DNA from: JAUIAI01 sp049680625
Lineage (GTDB): Bacteria > Pseudomonadota > Gammaproteobacteria > Burkholderiales > Burkholderiaceae_E
Direction: 5' to 3'
NCBI GenBank assembly: GCA_049680625.1
Contig: JBAUID010000102.1
Span: 1 to 64,000, forward strand
Length of the DNA: 64,000 bases
Position numbers and translations under genes: made by a program. The notes under the pieces were generated by a model. The model saw only the letters and a program-made list of their open reading frames with translations, had not been told where the DNA came from and did no database searches. Of this stretch, positions 34,710-42,780 are shown one piece after another (within the stretch, counting starts at the first letter, position 1; every line of letters starts with the position of its first letter).

Positions 34710-34739
34710 TTGACATTCATTTTCTTTCGAATGTAGGAT
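34710..34739 (+). promoter_or_regulatory. Candidate glpV promoter with an inverted repeat between -35 and -10
   Basis: TTGACA at 34710-34715, 18 bases of spacer, then TAGGAT at 34734-34739. Inside the spacer an exact inverted repeat ACATTC-N10-GAATGT (34713-34718 and 34729-34734) overlaps both promoter elements. A repressor at this site would block polymerase, which suits GlpR. The 284-base gap is AT-rich. Promoter and operator are predictions from motif and position. Confidence 0.5.
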
Positions 34740-34787
34740 GGGCGAGGGAATACCCGAAAAATCTAAAAACGGACAAATGGAGGCAAC

Positions 34788-36521
34788 ATGAAAATCAGAA
34801 CGCAGGCGGCGCTCGCTGTCGCTGTGGCTGCTTTGTTTGTGACCGGCGCCAATGCCGGGCCGGACGAGGCAAAGAAATGGATCGAAAGTGAGTTCCAACC
34901 CTCAGTGCTCTCCAAAGATGAGCAGCTCAAGGAAATGGAATGGTTTATCAAAGCCGCTGAGCCGTTCAAGGGGATGGAAATTAATGTCCTCTCTGAAACG
35001 ATTCCAACTCACGAATACGAGTCCAAAACGCTGACCAAAGCTTTCGAGGAAATTACCGGTATTAAGGTCAACCACCAGTTGTTGGGTGAGGGCGAAGTCG
35101 TGCAGGCGGTTCAGACCCAGATGCAGACCAATCGCAATCTGTACGACGCCTACATTAACGATTCCGACTTGATTGGTACCCATTCGCGACTGCAACTGGC
35201 CGTAAACCTGACAGACTGGATGGCCGGTGACGGCAAAGACGTGACCAACCCGATGCTTGATGTTAAAGACTTCATGGGGGCGTCGTTTACCACCGGGCCG
35301 GATGGCAAACTGTACCAGTTGCCGGACCAGCAGTTCGCCAACCTGTATTGGTTCCGCAAAGACTGGTTCGACAAAAAGGAGCTGCAGGAAAAATTCAAAG
35401 CCAAGTATGGGTACGATCTGGGTGTGCCGGTCAACTGGTCTGCTTACGAAGACATTGCCGAGTTCTTTACCAACGATGTCAAAGAAGTTGATGGCGTAAG
35501 AGTCTACGGTCACATGGACTACGGTAAGCGTGCGCCTGACCTTGGTTGGCGGATGACCGATGCGTGGCTGTCGATGGCCGGGGCTGGCTCGAAGGGAAAA
35601 CCCAACGGCAGACCAATTGATGAATGGGGCATTCGCATGGAAGAGGGGTCGTGCAATCCCGCTGGTGCATCGGTTGAGCGTGGTGGCGGTACCAATGGCC
35701 CGGCAGCGGTCTATGCAATTCGCAAGTGGGACGAGTGGCTGCGTAAATACGCGCCCCCCGGTGCTGCTGACTACGACTTTTATCAGTCCCTGCCTGCGCT
35801 GTCGCAAGGTAATGTTGCCCAGCAGATTTTCTGGTACACCGCGTTCACGGCATCAATGGTTGCCCCAAAGTCAGAAGGCAACAACACCGTTGACGACGCT
35901 GGTAACCCGCAATGGCGGATGGCGCCCTCTCCACACGGACCGTACTGGGAAGAAGGGCAAAAGCTTGGTTACCAGGACGCTGGTTCCTGGACTTTATTCA
36001 AGTCCACACCGGTTGATCGTCGCAAAGCAGCGTGGCTATACGCGCAATTTGTTGTCTCCAAGACGCTTGACGTGAAAAAAAGTCATGTTGGGTTGACGTT
36101 TATCCGTGACTCCACTGTCCGACATAACAGTTTCACGGAGCGGGCACCAAAGTTGGGCGGCCTGGTCGAGTTCTACCGGTCGCCCGATCGGGTTAACTGG
36201 TCACCGACCGGTGTGAACGTGCCGGACTACCCAAAACTCGCACAGTTGTGGTGGCAGAACATTGGTGATGTCAACTCGGGTACGTTTACTCCTCAGCAGG
36301 CAATGGATCGCCTGGCCGGAGAGATGGACACCGTTATGTCTCGGATGCAGCGTGCCGACGAAAAGGCCAAAACCTACGGTGGCTGTGGTCCGCGTTTGAA
36401 CGAAAAGAAAGATCCCTCGGCCTGGTTGGGTAAGGGCGGCGCCAAGTCAAAGCTTGCTAACGAGAAGCCAAAAGGTCAGACCGTTAAGTATGAAGAGCTG
36501 ATCAAACGCTGGGGCAAGTAA
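34788..36521 (+). CDS. glpV: Glycerol ABC transporter, substrate-binding protein
   Basis: A 577-residue periplasmic binding protein of the ABC sugar-type family with a signal peptide 1-23 (cleavage after ANA). The mature protein begins with GPDEAKKWIESEFQPSVLS and has the family's ETIPTHEYESKTLTKAFEEI. Its length, the ABC genes that follow (glpS, T, P, Q), glpK and glpR-glpD point to glycerol as ligand, as in the Rhizobium GlpSTPQV system. A GGAGG site lies seven bases upstream of the ATG. It is the first gene after the divergent promoter region. Confidence 0.92.
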   Translation: MKIRTQAALAVAVAALFVTGANAGPDEAKKWIESEFQPSVLSKDEQLKEMEWFIKAAEPFKGMEINVLSETIPTHEYESKTLTKAFEEITGIKVNHQLLGEGEVVQAVQTQMQTNRNLYDAYINDSDLIGTHSRLQLAVNLTDWMAGDGKDVTNPMLDVKDFMGASFTTGPDGKLYQLPDQQFANLYWFRKDWFDKKELQEKFKAKYGYDLGVPVNWSAYEDIAEFFTNDVKEVDGVRVYGHMDYGKRAPDLGWRMTDAWLSMAGAGSKGKPNGRPIDEWGIRMEEGSCNPAGASVERGGGTNGPAAVYAIRKWDEWLRKYAPPGAADYDFYQSLPALSQGNVAQQIFWYTAFTASMVAPKSEGNNTVDDAGNPQWRMAPSPHGPYWEEGQKLGYQDAGSWTLFKSTPVDRRKAAWLYAQFVVSKTLDVKKSHVGLTFIRDSTVRHNSFTERAPKLGGLVEFYRSPDRVNWSPTGVNVPDYPKLAQLWWQNIGDVNSGTFTPQQAMDRLAGEMDTVMSRMQRADEKAKTYGGCGPRLNEKKDPSAWLGKGGAKSKLANEKPKGQTVKYEELIKRWGK

Positions 36522-36672
36522 AGCGTCAGTTCACCGCCGGAACCATAGTTAAACGGAGCACAGGTTCTGGCGGTGATGTCGCACTGAAAGATCGCGATTC
36601 AGTCTTCGACGGCCGCGACCGTCGAAGACTGACTGGCTAAACCTCAATCTGACTCTGTCAACTGAAGATCCC

Positions 36673-37740
36673 GTGAGCCTGTCGCTAAGAAACGTTTCCC
36701 TTTGGGTCGATGGCCAGCCGCATATCCATGACACCAGTCTTGATCTGGCTGACAATGGATTCAACGTGTTGCTTGGAACCACCCTGGCAGGTAAAACCAC
36801 CCTAATGCAATTGATGGCCGGTTTACTGAAGCCTGGCACAGGTGAGGTCTGGTTCCGGGGTAAGGACGTTACCCATTTGCCAGTTCAGAAGCGGAACGTG
36901 GCAATGGTTTACCAGCAATTTATTAATTACCCGAACATGTCGGTTTACGACAATATTGCCTCTCCCCTGAAGGTCGCCGGGCTCAGGCGTGCGCAGATAG
37001 AAGAGCGAGTAGAACCTGTTGCCGAATTGCTTCGCCTGACGCCGTTTCTTAAACGCCGCCCATCCGAATTGTCAGGCGGTCAGCAGCAGCGTTGTGCAAT
37101 GGCGCGCGCCCTGGTAAAAGATGCAGATTTGGTTCTGTTCGACGAGCCGCTGGCCAATCTGGACTACAAATTACGCGAAGAACTGCGTGATGAACTTCCC
37201 AGGTTATTTGCTGACCGCGACTGCACGGTTGTCTACGCCACAACCGAACCGACCGAGGCCTTACTTCTCGGCGGAATGACAGCCACTTTACATGAGGGGC
37301 GGGTGACTCAGTTTGGTCCGGCGGCTTCGGTATATAGCCACCCGGATGACCTGACTACCGCCCAGGTTTACTCAGAACCGCCAATGAATATCATTGCCGT
37401 AACCAAGCGGGGCAATACGCTTGTGGCAGAGGAAGGCGTGCAATTTAGCGCCACGGAAAACATTGCGCGATTGGCTGATGGCAAGTACCAACTTGGCATC
37501 CGGGCACATCATGTCAGCCCGCTTAAAGCCAAAAATGCATCAGCTTTCGTGCCCGGGGTTGTTCTGGTCACCGAGCTCAGTGGCTCTGAAAGTACCATTC
37601 ACTTTCAATTCAACAGCCATGCCTGGGTTTCACAGGCAAACGGGATTCACCCTCTCGATGTTGGTGAATTAACAGAGTTTTCGCTCGACTTGTCGCGCGC
37701 GCTAATGTTTGATGCTGACGGTTCTTTGGTTCTCGCATGA
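36673..37740 (+). CDS. glpS: Glycerol ABC transporter, ATPase GlpS
   Basis: A 355-residue ABC ATPase with a C-terminal TOBE-like domain. Walker A is GTTLAGKTT (35-43), a variant of GxSGCGKST. The signature LSGGQQQR starts at Leu133, and Walker B is LVLFDEPLANLD. The residue aligned with the switch histidine is Thr191 (VYATTEPTEA in place of VTHDQTEA). GlpS therefore supplies a good signature but lacks the histidine. Start is GTG 36673. It pairs with GlpT. An odd 151-base gap separates it from glpV. Confidence 0.93.
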   Translation: MSLSLRNVSLWVDGQPHIHDTSLDLADNGFNVLLGTTLAGKTTLMQLMAGLLKPGTGEVWFRGKDVTHLPVQKRNVAMVYQQFINYPNMSVYDNIASPLKVAGLRRAQIEERVEPVAELLRLTPFLKRRPSELSGGQQQRCAMARALVKDADLVLFDEPLANLDYKLREELRDELPRLFADRDCTVVYATTEPTEALLLGGMTATLHEGRVTQFGPAASVYSHPDDLTTAQVYSEPPMNIIAVTKRGNTLVAEEGVQFSATENIARLADGKYQLGIRAHHVSPLKAKNASAFVPGVVLVTELSGSESTIHFQFNSHAWVSQANGIHPLDVGELTEFSLDLSRALMFDADGSLVLA

Positions 37741-37780
37741 AGAATCATCTGAAGTGCGGTCTGATTTTTCGGAGCAAGTT

Positions 37781-38887
37781 ATGGCGATGATTCACCTGAG
37801 GGAAATCCGCCATAGTTACATTAGTGAGCCAAACCCGGATGACGAATACGCGCTGAAATATGTTGACCTCCAATGGGAGGACGGCGGTGCCTATGCTCTG
37901 TTGGGTCCGTCGGGTTGTGGAAAATCTACCTTGCTCAATATTATTTCGGGTCTGCTGCGACCGTCCGAAGGATCCATCCTTTTTGGGGATCGCGATGTCA
38001 CAACGTTGAGCCCTGATCAACGCAACATTGCCCAGGTGTTCCAATTTCCGGTGGTTTACGACACGATGACCGTGTACGACAACCTCGCTTTTCCGTTGCG
38101 CAATCGGCGTATGCCGGCAAAAGAAATTGATCAACGGGTTCGGGAAATTGCCAAACTGACTGATCTAACCGACATGCTGAGCAAGCGAGCATCGGGCCTG
38201 ACGGCAGATGGGAAACAAAAGATTTCACTCGGACGTGGACTGGTCCGTCGTGACGTGGCGGCCATCTTGTTTGACGAACCATTGACGGTTATTGATCCTC
38301 ACTTGAAATGGCATCTACGCTCTAAGCTCAAGGAATTACACCAGCGGCTGGGTACCACGATGATCTACGTAACACACGATCAGACCGAGGCCCTGACGTT
38401 TGCTGACAAGGTGGTCGTTATGCTGGAAGGTGAGGTGCTTCAGGTTGGTACGCCTATTGAGTTGTTTGAGCGTCCCGGTCATACCTTTGTCGGCCATTTT
38501 ATTGGCTCACCGGGGATGAACTTCCTGCCTTGCCATGCCAACGATGGACTGGCGTCTTTTGGGCCCCACCAAGCCCCCCTGGGTGGGGTTGACGGCGTTA
38601 ACGGTGTCAGTAGTGTCAGTAGTGTCAGCGGCGCCAGTTCTGAACTCGGTATCCGGCCGGAGTTTGTTCGATTCGACGACCATGGCATTGCTGTGCAAGT
38701 CATTAAGATCAGCGATACCGGCCGGTCACGTATTGTTGAGACCCAGTGTGATTGTGGGGATTCTATTGAAACTCTGCGCGTTGTTGTTCCCGAGGGAGTG
38801 GTGGTGCCTGAAGCCGGGAAATCGGCCTTTGTTCAGTTTGATCCGGCCCATACCTATCTTTATAACAATGGCAGGTTGGTCGAATGA
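37781..38887 (+). CDS. glpT: Glycerol ABC transporter, ATPase GlpT
   Basis: A 368-residue ABC ATPase. Walker A GPSGCGKST (42-50) and the switch histidine His199 (IYVTHDQTEAL) are intact, Walker B is ILFDEPLTVID, but the signature reads LTADGKQ at 140-146 where LSGGQQQ is expected. This complements GlpS. A repetitive valine-serine-glycine stretch (GVDGVNGVSSVSSVSGAS, nucleotides about 38585-38640) is inserted before the TOBE-like end. ATG 37781 has GGAGCA upstream; the frame is open upstream to 37709 over glpS. It overlaps glpP (ATGA). Confidence 0.93.
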   Translation: MAMIHLREIRHSYISEPNPDDEYALKYVDLQWEDGGAYALLGPSGCGKSTLLNIISGLLRPSEGSILFGDRDVTTLSPDQRNIAQVFQFPVVYDTMTVYDNLAFPLRNRRMPAKEIDQRVREIAKLTDLTDMLSKRASGLTADGKQKISLGRGLVRRDVAAILFDEPLTVIDPHLKWHLRSKLKELHQRLGTTMIYVTHDQTEALTFADKVVVMLEGEVLQVGTPIELFERPGHTFVGHFIGSPGMNFLPCHANDGLASFGPHQAPLGGVDGVNGVSSVSSVSGASSELGIRPEFVRFDDHGIAVQVIKISDTGRSRIVETQCDCGDSIETLRVVVPEGVVVPEAGKSAFVQFDPAHTYLYNNGRLVE

Positions 38888-39750
38888 GTCGCAAGGTACA
38901 CAATCAAAAGGCATGGCTTCTGGTGTTGCCAGTAGTTGTCCTGGTTGCATTCAATGCGGTGATCCCGCTGATGACCGTGGTCAATTATTCTGTGCAAGAG
39001 ACCTTTGGCGACAACGTCTTTTTCTTTGAAGGGGTTATCTGGTTTCAGGAAGTGCTTGGGTCCGAACGCTTTCACGAATCTTTAAAACGGCAGCTGATGT
39101 TCACCGGCATCATTTTGCTGATTGAAGTGCCGCTTGGTGTCCTGATTGCACTGGCGATGCCAAGAAAAGGTTTCTGGGTTTCGGTCTGCCTGGTCTTGAT
39201 GGCAATGCCATTGCTCATTCCGTGGAACGTTGTTGGCGCCATGTGGAACATCTTTGCTCTGCCTGATATCGGTTTACTTGGATACACGCTGAACTGGCTT
39301 GGCTTTGACTACAACTTTACCCGGCAACCGTTCTCTGCCTGGGCTACGCTGATCGCTATGGATGTCTGGCACTGGACGTCTCTGGTCGTATTGCTGGCGT
39401 ACGCGGGCCTGAGTTCAATTCCCGATGCTTACTATCAGGCGGCCCGTATTGATGGTGCATCGTCATGGGCCGTCTTTCGCTACATACAATTGCCGAAGAT
39501 GAAGCACGTGCTCACGATCGCCGTCTTATTGCGTTTCATGGACAGTTTTAATATTTATACCGAACCTTTTGTGCTGACCGGTGGTGGGCCAGGAAATTCC
39601 ACCACTTTGTTATCAATTGACCTGGTTAAAAGTGCGTTGGGGCAATTTGATCTCGGGCCGGCGTCTGCAATGTCGTTGATTTATTTCCTGATAATTCTTC
39701 TGGCCTCCTGGGTGTTCTATACCCTGATGACTCGAAATGACGAGAACTAA
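38884..39750 (+). CDS. glpP: Glycerol ABC transporter, permease GlpP
   Basis: A 288-residue inner-membrane permease with about six membrane segments. The coupling loop that contacts the ATPases is YYQAARIDGASSWAVFRYIQ, matching the EAA motif of sugar-type permeases. It starts within the glpT stop (ATGA) and is followed by glpQ after three bases, so expression is coupled. Confidence 0.93.
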   Translation: MSRKVHNQKAWLLVLPVVVLVAFNAVIPLMTVVNYSVQETFGDNVFFFEGVIWFQEVLGSERFHESLKRQLMFTGIILLIEVPLGVLIALAMPRKGFWVSVCLVLMAMPLLIPWNVVGAMWNIFALPDIGLLGYTLNWLGFDYNFTRQPFSAWATLIAMDVWHWTSLVVLLAYAGLSSIPDAYYQAARIDGASSWAVFRYIQLPKMKHVLTIAVLLRFMDSFNIYTEPFVLTGGGPGNSTTLLSIDLVKSALGQFDLGPASAMSLIYFLIILLASWVFYTLMTRNDEN

Positions 39751-39753
39751 ACG

Positions 39754-40554
39754 ATGAGCCGATACAAATGGCTGGTGCCACTGATCTATATCGTCTTCCT
39801 GATGTTGCCAATTTACTGGCTACTCAGCATGTCGTTCAAGACTACGAATGAAATCCTTGGTGGGTTCTCGTTATTTCCCAGGGAACTGACCCTGGATAAC
39901 TACCGAAAAATTTTCACCGATCCCACCTGGTACAACGGGTACCTGAATTCACTGACTTATGTCGTGCTTAACACCGTGATCTCTGTGTCGGTTGCATTGC
40001 CGGCGGCATATGCGTTCTCCCGTTATCGTTTTCTTGGTGACAAACATCTGTTCTTTTGGCTACTGACCAACCGCATGGCACCGGCGGCTGTATTTGCCTT
40101 GCCGTTTTTTCAGCTTTACTCCGCCGTGGGTTTGTTTGACACCCACATCGCCGTCGCGCTGGCGCACTGCTTGTTCAATATTCCTCTTGCGGTCTGGATT
40201 CTCGAGGGTTTCATGTCCGGAGTGCCCAGAGAGCTGGATGAAACCGCGTTTATCGACGGCTATCCATTCCATAAATTTTTTGTTCGGATATTCCTGCCCA
40301 CGATTGCAGCAGGTATTGGGGTTGCAGCTTTTTTTTGCTTTATGTTTTCCTGGGTCGAGTTGTTGCTCGCAAAAACTCTGACGTCGGTTGACGCCAAGCC
40401 AATAGCAGCGACGATGACCAGAACGGCTAGTACGTCAGGATACGAACTGGGTCTGCTAGCGGCGGCCGGGACGCTGACAATTATTCCCGGCGCGTTCGTG
40501 ATCTATTTTGTCCGCAACTATATTGCCAAGGGTTTTGCCCTTGGACGGGTGTGA
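39754..40554 (+). CDS. glpQ: Glycerol ABC transporter, permease GlpQ
   Basis: A 266-residue inner-membrane permease, partner of GlpP. The EAA-type coupling loop reads ELDETAFIDGYPFHKFFVRI, and the protein begins with a hydrophobic WLVPLIYIVFLMLPIYWLL segment. It lies three bases after glpP and ten bases before the small DUF2160 gene. Confidence 0.93.
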   Translation: MSRYKWLVPLIYIVFLMLPIYWLLSMSFKTTNEILGGFSLFPRELTLDNYRKIFTDPTWYNGYLNSLTYVVLNTVISVSVALPAAYAFSRYRFLGDKHLFFWLLTNRMAPAAVFALPFFQLYSAVGLFDTHIAVALAHCLFNIPLAVWILEGFMSGVPRELDETAFIDGYPFHKFFVRIFLPTIAAGIGVAAFFCFMFSWVELLLAKTLTSVDAKPIAATMTRTASTSGYELGLLAAAGTLTIIPGAFVIYFVRNYIAKGFALGRV

Positions 40555-40564
40555 GGATTCGATC

Positions 40565-40855
40565 ATGAATCCAACTGGCCTGTCCTGGATGGCGTGGACC
40601 TGGCAAACCGCCACGTTTTTCCTGGTAATTCTTGGTTTGCTGATCGCAATGGTGGTCTGGGAGCGCCTGTCGCCAGGTGGCGGCGCTCGCCGGGGAATTT
40701 TGACGCTCAATACCACTCGTGGTGACCGACTATTCATTTCATTGCTTGGCGCGGCCTTCATCCATTTGGGCTGGTTGTATTTCCTGGGGACGCCGTTGAC
40801 GGGAGCAATCATAACTTCGCTTGGATGGGCGCTGATTGTCTTCTTGTTTGTCTGA
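40565..40855 (+). CDS. DUF2160 small membrane protein of the glycerol operon
   Basis: A 96-residue protein with three hydrophobic segments: WTWQTATFFLVILGLLIAMV, FISLLGAAFIHLGWLYFL and TGAIITSLGWALIVFLFV. The glycine-arginine region between the first two (GGGARRGILTLNTTRGDR) is typical of DUF2160 proteins, which sit in glycerol transporter operons. It may be an accessory membrane subunit. It opens ten bases after glpQ with an ATG. Confidence 0.85.
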   Translation: MNPTGLSWMAWTWQTATFFLVILGLLIAMVVWERLSPGGGARRGILTLNTTRGDRLFISLLGAAFIHLGWLYFLGTPLTGAIITSLGWALIVFLFV

Positions 40856-41007
40856 CCGGCCTCAACTCAATTCACCATTTGGTGGTTTCATGCTTCGGTG
40901 TCTTGTTGGCTCCGCGCAATGACGCGGCCTTTACCCTGGCCTCAATCTGGATTTACGCAGCGGTATTATTCATCGGTGTCCTGATATCGGAGGTGAACAA
41001 TGCATAA
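40825..41007 (+). CDS. Doubtful short hydrophobic frame before glpK
   Basis: A 60-codon frame that ends inside the glpK start (GTGAACAATGCATAA) and overlaps the end of the DUF2160 gene in another phase. The last 20 residues (FTLASIWIYAAVLFIGVLIS) are one strong hydrophobic segment. It has no recognised relatives and no clear ribosome-binding site; the GGAGGTG at about 40990 serves glpK. I list it only because it fills the 144 bases between DUF2160 and glpK. Confidence 0.15.
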   Translation: MGADCLLVCLTGLNSIHHLVVSCFGVLLAPRNDAAFTLASIWIYAAVLFIGVLISEVNNA

Positions 41008-42529
41008 TCATATTCTTGCCATAGACCAGGGAACGACAAGCTCCCGTGCCATTGTTTTTGATGGCAATTTTGTTGCGATCGCTTCTGGTCAGCAGGAGTT
41101 TGAGCAGCATTTTCCTGATTCGGGCTGGGTAGAGCATGATGCCGAAGATTTGTGGAACACAACGGTGGCCACGGCGCGCCAGGCCATCGAAGCTTCGGGC
41201 GTCCGAGCCAATCAGATTGCGGCTATAGGGATTACCAACCAACGCGAAACAACAGTTGTCTGGGAACGGGATTCCGGCAAACCCGTTTACAAGGCAATAG
41301 TCTGGCAAGACCGGCGTACCGCTGATTTTTGTGAATCACTCAAAGCGGATGGTCTCGAGCCAATTGTTACCGAAAAAACCGGTTTACTGCTCGACCCGTA
41401 TTTTTCCGGTACAAAAATCCATTGGATCCTCGAGAACATACCCGGTGCCCGTGCGAGAGCAGAGCAGGGAAAGCTTGCTTTTGGCACGGTTGATACTTTT
41501 CTGATGTGGCGGCTGACTGGTGGCAGAGTCCATGCTACCGATGCAACCAACGCATCCCGTACCTTGCTCTACGATATTGATCGTGGGCAATGGGACGACG
41601 ACTTACTCAAGATGTTGAACATACCAGCGTCAATGCTGCCGCGCGTGATGAATAGTGCGGATGATTTCGGGTCAACCGATCCAGCGATCTTTGGTGTTGC
41701 AATACCAATATGCGGGGTTGCTGGTGACCAGCAGGCGGCCACGGTTGGTCAAGCTTGTTTTGAACCGGGGATGTTGAAATCGACTTATGGCACGGGATGT
41801 TTTGCGGTTCTTAATACCGGCAGCGATCTGGTGCGATCGAAAAACCGCTTGTTATCGACCATTGCCTATCGTATCGGCGGTAAGACCACGTATGCGCTTG
41901 AAGGCTCTATTTTTGTCGCCGGTGCTGCTGTTCAATGGTTGAGAGACGGCATAGGTACGCTTGAATCGGCGGCGCAGTCCGGTGAACTGGCGGCCACAGC
42001 AGACCCACATCAGCAGGTCTATCTGGTGCCGGCGTTCACCGGCCTTGGCGCTCCCCACTGGGATGCGAATGCGCGTGGCGCAATGTTCGGCATAACCCGG
42101 GGGACCGGGCCTGCTGAGTTTGCCCGAGCCGCATTGGAGTCGGTGTGTTTCCAGACGCGCGACTTACTGGATGCAATGCGTGGCGACTGGGAAAGCGATG
42201 GTCAAACCGTACTTCGGGTTGATGGCGGCATGGTGGCATCTGACTGGACTATGCAGCGACTGGCTGACATTCTTGGTGCACCTGTCGATCGCCCCCAGGT
42301 GCTGGAAACTACGGCTCTGGGCGCCGCATGGCTTGCTGGTTCTCATCAGGGTGCGTGGCCCGATCAGGCTGGTTTTGCCAAGGCCTGGCATCTCGAACAC
42401 CGATTTGTCCCGCAGATGGGTAAGCCAGAGCGAACCGGCTTGATCGCTGGTTGGCGTGACGCCGTTGCGCGTACGTTATCGAATCACAACCCGGAAACTT
42501 GTTCGCAGGCTAATAACAAACCAGGCTAA
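41000..42529 (+). CDS. glpK: Glycerol kinase
   Basis: Phosphorylates imported glycerol to glycerol 3-phosphate. The 509-residue FGGY kinase has LAIDQGTTSSRAIVFD at the start, QRETTVVWERDSGKP, and FGTVDTFLMWRLTGG. The second half has VAGDQQAATVGQACF and LRVDGGMVASDWTMQRLAD. The ATG follows GGAGGTG by a standard distance. It closes the glycerol operon. Confidence 0.97.
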   Translation: MHNHILAIDQGTTSSRAIVFDGNFVAIASGQQEFEQHFPDSGWVEHDAEDLWNTTVATARQAIEASGVRANQIAAIGITNQRETTVVWERDSGKPVYKAIVWQDRRTADFCESLKADGLEPIVTEKTGLLLDPYFSGTKIHWILENIPGARARAEQGKLAFGTVDTFLMWRLTGGRVHATDATNASRTLLYDIDRGQWDDDLLKMLNIPASMLPRVMNSADDFGSTDPAIFGVAIPICGVAGDQQAATVGQACFEPGMLKSTYGTGCFAVLNTGSDLVRSKNRLLSTIAYRIGGKTTYALEGSIFVAGAAVQWLRDGIGTLESAAQSGELAATADPHQQVYLVPAFTGLGAPHWDANARGAMFGITRGTGPAEFARAALESVCFQTRDLLDAMRGDWESDGQTVLRVDGGMVASDWTMQRLADILGAPVDRPQVLETTALGAAWLAGSHQGAWPDQAGFAKAWHLEHRFVPQMGKPERTGLIAGWRDAVARTLSNHNPETCSQANNKPG

Positions 42530-42549
42530 GTCAGCGCTGATGGTTAGCT

Positions 42550-42637
42550 CTGTCAGTCAGCTCTGACAGTCAGGGCCTAAATGCTTCGATATGTTTCGGC
42601 AGTTACGAACGTGCCGAATTGGCCGACCGTTGGTCGG
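42550..42637 (+). terminator. Two short hairpins downstream of glpK
   Basis: CTGTCAG-N6-CTGACAG at 42550-42569, and CCGACC-GTT-GGTCGG at 42623-42637. Neither is followed by a T-run, so termination is weak or factor-dependent. They lie in the 251-base gap before the S8 protease gene, and I see nothing else in it. Confidence 0.35.
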
Positions 42638-42780
42638 TCACATCTGCCGGTCATGCATTTTGGGTCTGATGAATGGATCGGAACCGGCCCGTCCCGGCCA
42701 ACAATTGGGAAATGGCAACTTTTGGCAGCTTTCAGCTGACTGGTGTCGCCGCGAGACGATTGTTAGAACGGGTCAAATAG

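Noticed and set aside
40825..41007. Hydrophobic 60-codon frame as a new glycerol-operon membrane subunit
   Set aside because: It overlaps DUF2160 and the start of glpK, has no ribosome-binding site of its own and no recognised relatives; listed with low confidence only.
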